Shown here piece by piece: positions 34,509 through 64,000 of a stretch of DNA of 64,000 nt. How positions within the stretch are numbered: position 1 is the stretch's first letter; each line of letters starts with the position of its first letter. This stretch comes from Mytilus galloprovincialis (taxonomy: Eukaryota; Mollusca; Bivalvia; Mytilida; Mytilidae): assembly GCF_965363235.1 (NCBI RefSeq), contig NC_134843.1, positions 51,393,535 through 51,457,534 of the forward strand. The letters run 5' to 3'. Both the position numbers and the translations under genes were made by a program. The notes under the pieces were generated by a model. It saw nothing but the letters and a program-made list of their open reading frames with translations. It was not told the DNA's origin and did not search any database.

Positions 34509-34781
34509 GGTGGTACCCAACACTTTCACTAAAATTAATTTGGCTCGTTTAATTTTCATAAAATTTTGTCAAAGTATGTACTTTGACCCTTTAAAAAAAA
34601 TATAAAAATTACAAAAATTTTGAACCAACCGTTTTGTCAGAAAAAATACACTGGTTATATAGCAGTTTGACAAACACCAATTTTGATCATTGAGAAGCTT
34701 AATATTCCTTTTACAACACAACGTAATTAAAACGTTTAGATGACTTTACAGAGTTATCTCCCTGTTGTGTTAGGTACCACC
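34509..34781. mobile_element. 273-bp MITE flanked by TTAA (piggyBac/Kolobok-type)
   Basis: Ends GGTGGTACCCAACAC / GTGTTAGGTACCACC with TTAA on both sides (34505-34508 and 34782-34785). The GGTGG terminus and TTAA target match the larger element at 18718-19264. The shared phrase 'tttgaccctttaaaaaa' in the interior suggests a common origin. Confidence 0.7.
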
Positions 34782-34785
34782 TTAA

Positions 34786-35828
34786 GCGGATTTCGAAATG
34801 TTTTGGCTGTTTTCTATTATTGAGAAAAACAATGTGATTATCAATAAGACAACCTTACTAATATATCAAATTGACGAAAATGGTAAAGATACTCTTAAAA
34901 GATGGTATTGACCTTTGTGAAAGATCTTAACTAGAGATATTGTCTCTTTTTTCGGTGTTTGTTAAAATTTTGCAAATAGCAATAGAGAAAGACCCAAAAC
35001 CCTTAAAATTATTCGTTAGATAGGATCTTCAAAAAAATTGATGTGGTCGGAACCTTCACTAGCCCCAGTTTATCAATTATTCCCTGGCATTGCTAATTTG
35101 ACCCAGGTTTTGCATTTTTTGCGATAACTTTTATAGATAGAAATCAGCTATTCAAAATTCTTCACCTCCATCTTCATGAAAATCTACAATTTAATAAAGT
35201 TATGGATTGTTTTTTTTTCAATTTTGTAATATTCGCAAAGAAAGACAAGAGTGCACACGCTGAAATATCTCGCCTTCTTTACTTAGTATTGAGTTTATGT
35301 TGATAGTCCTAAATATGAAGCTTTACTACATGCATTCGCGGGATCCCAACCCTCCCCTAAAATTTGACAGTGGTATGACAGTACAAAATCAAAACAAACT
35401 TTAAAAGTCAGTTAAAAAAGGCTTAACTTGTGCAAATGTTTTCGGCATCGTGCCATAATCGTGGTGTTATACGGTATTGGTGTCGGTCTGTCTGTCTGTC
35501 CACCCACTGGAGATACTGTTCGGCAGAAAGGTTGTACACTGTGGGATGGTTTGTCGTTATATTTTCACCTTATGGCTTAACATCCTTTACCGTGAGTTTG
35601 ACATTTTTTTTGTATTGCACCAATGACACCTTTTGATCGAACGCAAACCCTCTAAGACAGTTCGACATTAGCCCTTATATAGTTGATAGGCATGTTTCCC
35701 GATATTGTGTGATTGACGTCATTTTACCGTCATTTATATTCGATTGTTTTATGGAGGTAATGGGACTATTCTATTTGACAAATTTTAGAAATATCATATC
35801 ACAATTTCACCTTATGCACTTAACTTAG
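34786..35828. other. Non-coding, repeat fragments
   Basis: No gene seen. 35245-35335 (acaagagtgcacacgctgaaatatctcgccttctttact) matches the start of the repeat at 48040-48460. 35430-35640 is an open stretch that reads like a dispersed repeat rather than a gene. Confidence 0.45.
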
Positions 35829-36660
35829 AGAGGCGTATTTAGGGAAAAGGGGGAGGGATCCCGGTTATTCCTTATGGTTCTACATATATATATGGTTGAT
35901 TTATGTATACTTTTTGCCTGTTCCTCTATTAAAGTTGCCTAGTTGGGGCCCCGCCCCGTTCTGAAAATCCTGAATCCACATCCACAACTACTATTTACAA
36001 TTTGATCGTTTGACAGAAAGTTCTAATACTTGGCAGTATTATTTGCTCCATATGTAATTGAACATATTATATATGTACCATAATTTTGGTTTGACAATTT
36101 TTACAGCAGTTGGATTTTTTTTACCTTCTCTCCACAATGTAACCTTGTGAACTGAACTCATTTGAAACTGTTTGATACAGATTTTCCATACTTGGTTTTT
36201 GTAGTGGACCACCATTTAGATTGGACCATTTTTGGGGGAGTAATGGGTTTTTGAAGACTCAACTAAGAGAGGCGTATTTAGGGAAAAGGGGGAGGGGTCC
36301 CGGTTATCCCTTATGGTTCTATTTATATGGTTAATGCATACTTTTTGCCTGTTCCTCTATAAAAGTTGCCTAGTTGGGGCCCCGCCCCTTTCTGAAAATC
36401 ATGAATCCACATCTGCAACTTCTATCTACTATTTGATCGTTTGACAGAAAGTTCTCATACTTGGCAGTATTATTTGCCCCATATGTAATTGAACATATTA
36501 TACATGTACCATCATTTTGATGTGACAATTTTTACAGCAGTTGGATTTTTTTTTTAATTTCTCTCCATAATGTAACCTTTTTTTTCATACTTGGTTTTTG
36601 TAGTGGACCATCATTTAGATTGGACCATTTTGGGGGAGTTATTGGTCTTTGAAGACTATT
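35829..36660. repeat. 438-bp tandem duplication, diverged
   Basis: Copy 1 (35829-36266) and copy 2 (36267 to about 36660) both begin agaggcgtatttagggaaaa. They share most of their length with scattered substitutions and a deletion of about 50 bases in copy 2. It is clearly older than the duplication at 33054-34473. Confidence 0.7.
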
Positions 36661-36783
36661 GTACCATGTACACATTGTGAACGAAACTCCTCTGACGATG
36701 TTAAACAAAATACTAGGGTTAATTGCCATCATATAGAGTTTACCATAACTTGCTAATAACTTTATTTTGACCATATTGAAAGG

Positions 36784-36908
36784 CAGAGGCGGATTTAGGT
36801 GGTGGGGGGAGGCCCTTTTTGGGAAAAAAATTGGTTGCTTATATAGGGAATCACTGAAGCGTGATCGGAGCGGGCCCCACTTATGAAAATTTCTAGATCC
36901 GCCAGTGA
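36784..36908. mobile_element. GGATCCGCC-family MITE, 125 bp
   Basis: Bounded by agaggcggatttagg and ctagatccgccagtg with the core 'ggttgcttatatagggaatca', the same family as 11045-11204. Confidence 0.55.
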
Positions 36909-38397
36909 AAGGAGATTTGGGATTTTGACAATAAAAACCTCATTTGTAACTCCTAAAAAACTAATTTACAGAATCGCAAAAAGCTCTCACATTTCATAGG
37001 AGAAATGGAACTTTGACCGCTTGTTTGATTATTTTAATACTATGGCAGCATGTTCTGCATATTGAATAACAGCAACTAAAATCCAAAGGCTAAACAAACC
37101 TATATTCTATATAAACTCTAAACATTGTTAAACTTTCTGTCCCGGCTATTAAGGAAACATGTGTGTCCCTACCAGGTTAGATGAAAATATAACGACAAAC
37201 CATCCAAACAAAACCCACTTTTATATGCTTCAACTCTTCATATCTGCCGAAATTTTTTTCTGATCTGCGCCGATATACAAATTTCTTTTGTTCAAATTCT
37301 AGTCTAGATTTAGTATGTGTGATATCAATCTCTTAAACAGATTATTCCTCTTATTAAATGTGAACACCTACTATAATGAGTTCAAGTATAAATATGGTTT
37401 TAGTCTTCATTCTGAAACCCCTTTCCTGTATTGCTTTTGGTCTCCTAACAAGTTATTTTCTCTCACTTTATATGACCATGTATCAAAGTTTGTCTCCAAT
37501 CCCATTTGACATCAGTTATCATGTGGAGACGGTGTTAAATGCATACGTAGCAATTTTTAGTACCAGAGTCCTTGAACTTAAGACAGGCTGACCAATTTTA
37601 CCACAAGCTTCAGAGAGCCTGAATCACTCACCTATGTTCATCTTTAACAATTGAATCTCTCCAACATTATTGGCTAGAATACATTTTGTCTAACAGATGT
37701 TTTTTTTTCTATTGTTGACAGTTTCCTTCTGTCTTCTATATTCAATGCACTTTACACAAAAAAGGTAAAGATAGTAATTTTAAGGGAAATTTTACCACTT
37801 TGAAAATAAGAAGGTAGTTTTGTTTCTTTCATCACGCCGGCCCATTTGCAGATCTTGTATGCTTGTATGATGATCATTTTTTGCTTTTTGAAGTCTATAT
37901 AACTATAAAAGTTATGAAAATAATAATAAGACTATAAACAGAAAACAGAGCCAAATATCAAATCAATATCTTCCAAGAACGAAGAAAAAAGTGTGGAAAA
38001 CTGATTTGGCAGACTGATGGATGGACAGACAGACAGACGGAGTGCAAACCTAAAGTCCCCGTCGACTTTGTCAGTAGGGGACTAATTAAAATTGGTCAAC
38101 TTTAATTCAAATCTTTTTCTGATCCATAAAAACAAATATACATGTTTAAATTCATCCCCACAAAATTAATTGAGTCCAAGTTATTTAGGGTTTTTATAAT
38201 TTTTGAAGGTGGGACAGTGACATTTTTTGTTGACATCCTTGTTTCATTGGCAGTCATACCGCATATGATTTTTTTTATATATTGTTTTGATTTGTACCAA
38301 GTTGGCTTCGAGTTACAGATTCCAGATTTCAAAGCAAACCTTCAGATGGCAATAACACCCATTGTCAAAGCAAATCTTCTGATGGCAATAACACCCA
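36909..38397. other. Non-coding; dispersed repeat remnants
   Basis: 37610-38090 starts 'cagagagcctgaatcactcacc', like the repeat at 45418-46296, and ends with a GGACAGACAGACAG-rich stretch and 'gtaggggacta'. No exon of MCM4 or another gene was recognised. Confidence 0.4.
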
Positions 38398-38399
38398 TA

Positions 38400-38548
38400 C
38401 ACCTTATCGCTAATCCCGGCTGCTTGAACTTTTGACGCATACAACAATCACTTTTCCATTGTGGCGTCAGACATTTTGTTTTGTGACGTCAAAAATTTAC
38501 GGGAACCTGTGCGATATCCAGTAATGGTGGACAAATAGCGATAAGGTG
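38400..38548. mobile_element. 149-bp TA-flanked MITE downstream of MCM4
   Basis: CACCTTATCGCTAAT... and ...TAGCGATAAGGTG inverted ends with TA on each side (38398-38399 and 38549-38550). It lies just beyond the likely MCM4 polyadenylation site. Tc1/mariner-type target; no coding capacity. Confidence 0.6.
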
Positions 38549-38615
38549 TATTGCCCTGCCCCTCTCTATAGCCAGGTGAGCTTTTAATAATTAATTAAAA
38601 CATAGTTGTACTATA

Positions 38616-38637
38616 TTTATTTATCTGTTCATTTATT
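38616..38637 (-). terminator. Likely MCM4 polyadenylation signals (two AATAAA)
   Basis: AATAAA occurs on the minus strand at 38632-38637 and 38616-38621, about 355 and 370 bases after the MCM4 stop at 38991-38993, giving a plausible short 3' UTR. Confidence 0.5.
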
Positions 38638-38990
38638 ACATATTATCATGTTTTTTAAACAGCACTAAGTAATATATTAACATTGTACATGCTAGTTTGA
38701 TTCTAACCTTTTGCTAACAAATGTGAAATTCTTAAAAATTTCAATTTTTTCATAATCAATTTAAAAATTTACTGAAGTATGTCTATTTCAATATATTGAC
38801 AATAGAATTCATACATTGTCATATTTGCTAGTGCACCTTATCTTTGTATAATTGTCAAATCTGAAATTTTGACCATAAATTCCTGAACACAAACAATTAG
38901 GTATCTTGAACACAATTTTATACTGAAAGTGATCCCACAATTTCTTAGAACACAGTGGTATTTGGTATTTTGTACAAAAATTGGCATTGT

Positions 38991-63843
<24,853 letters not shown>

Positions 63844-64000
63844 CTAAAAATAAACAAAGAAAATAAAAATTAGTGTCTTCAACCAGATGAAGAAAATGTA
63901 AGAATGAAGAAAAAATAGATATCATTGAGATGGGAGCCATCTCTGTGGGCCCCGCTGTGAATAATGTGCATTAAAAAATTGTATCTTTAACATAGGACAT

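Noticed and set aside
63844-64000. Search for the MCM4 start exon
   Set aside because: No ATG segment with a phase-1 donor compatible with the exon at 63808-63843 could be found, so the start is probably beyond the window.

Overview
The window is AT-rich animal nuclear DNA with introns, short dispersed repeats and dense small DNA transposons. Several repeats look like ones I associate with mussels (Mytilidae): a motif ending in GGTGGGGCATAAA, a 'gagcctgaatcgctcacc' repeat, and a 'gcggggttaaacatgttt' repeat. With the mollusc-like MCM4 and mitochondrial bL36 genes, this points to a bivalve, probably a Mytilus-type mussel. That assignment is inference from memory; no search was run. No virus-like, LTR or Polinton element was recognised, and no bacterial features are present.

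Layout. All confident genes are on the minus strand. (1) 755-1513 is a single coding exon for a 252-residue Pro/Gly/Tyr/Ser-rich protein, preceded by a splice acceptor and, far upstream, two possible 5' UTR microexons. (2) About 6.4-20.1 kb is gene-poor and full of repeats, including a nested stack of transposons (16.4-19.7 kb) and a LINE fragment inside a TIR element (12.0-14.1 kb). (3) 20192-20689 encodes mitochondrial ribosomal protein bL36m (MRPL36). (4) 21-29 kb is repeats, including a Mutator-like element with a 9-bp target duplication. (5) 29102-33029 is a six-exon gene for an unrecognised charged coiled-coil protein ending in a basic/CCCC segment. Its second exon carries a 111-bp internal tandem duplication with a frame break just upstream. 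A perfect 710-bp tandem duplication sits immediately 5' of its start codon. (6) 38991-63843 is MCM4, a subunit of the MCM2-7 replicative helicase: 16 exons over about 25 kb, nearly complete, with only the first few codons apparently beyond the right edge.

The genes do not form an evident pathway: a replication helicase subunit, a mitoribosomal protein and two unrecognised proteins. The most unusual content is in the non-coding DNA. MCM4 introns hold a hAT element with a clean 8-bp target duplication, two pogo/Tigger-like elements, a pair of PIF/Harbinger-like MITEs in opposite orientation, a 35-bp minisatellite, and a 2.36-kb TIR element carrying seven copies of a 17-bp motif (TGTCTTGTCCGTAGACA).

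Exon boundaries were read by eye from GT/AG signals and reading phase, and the MCM4 exon phases all agree with one another.
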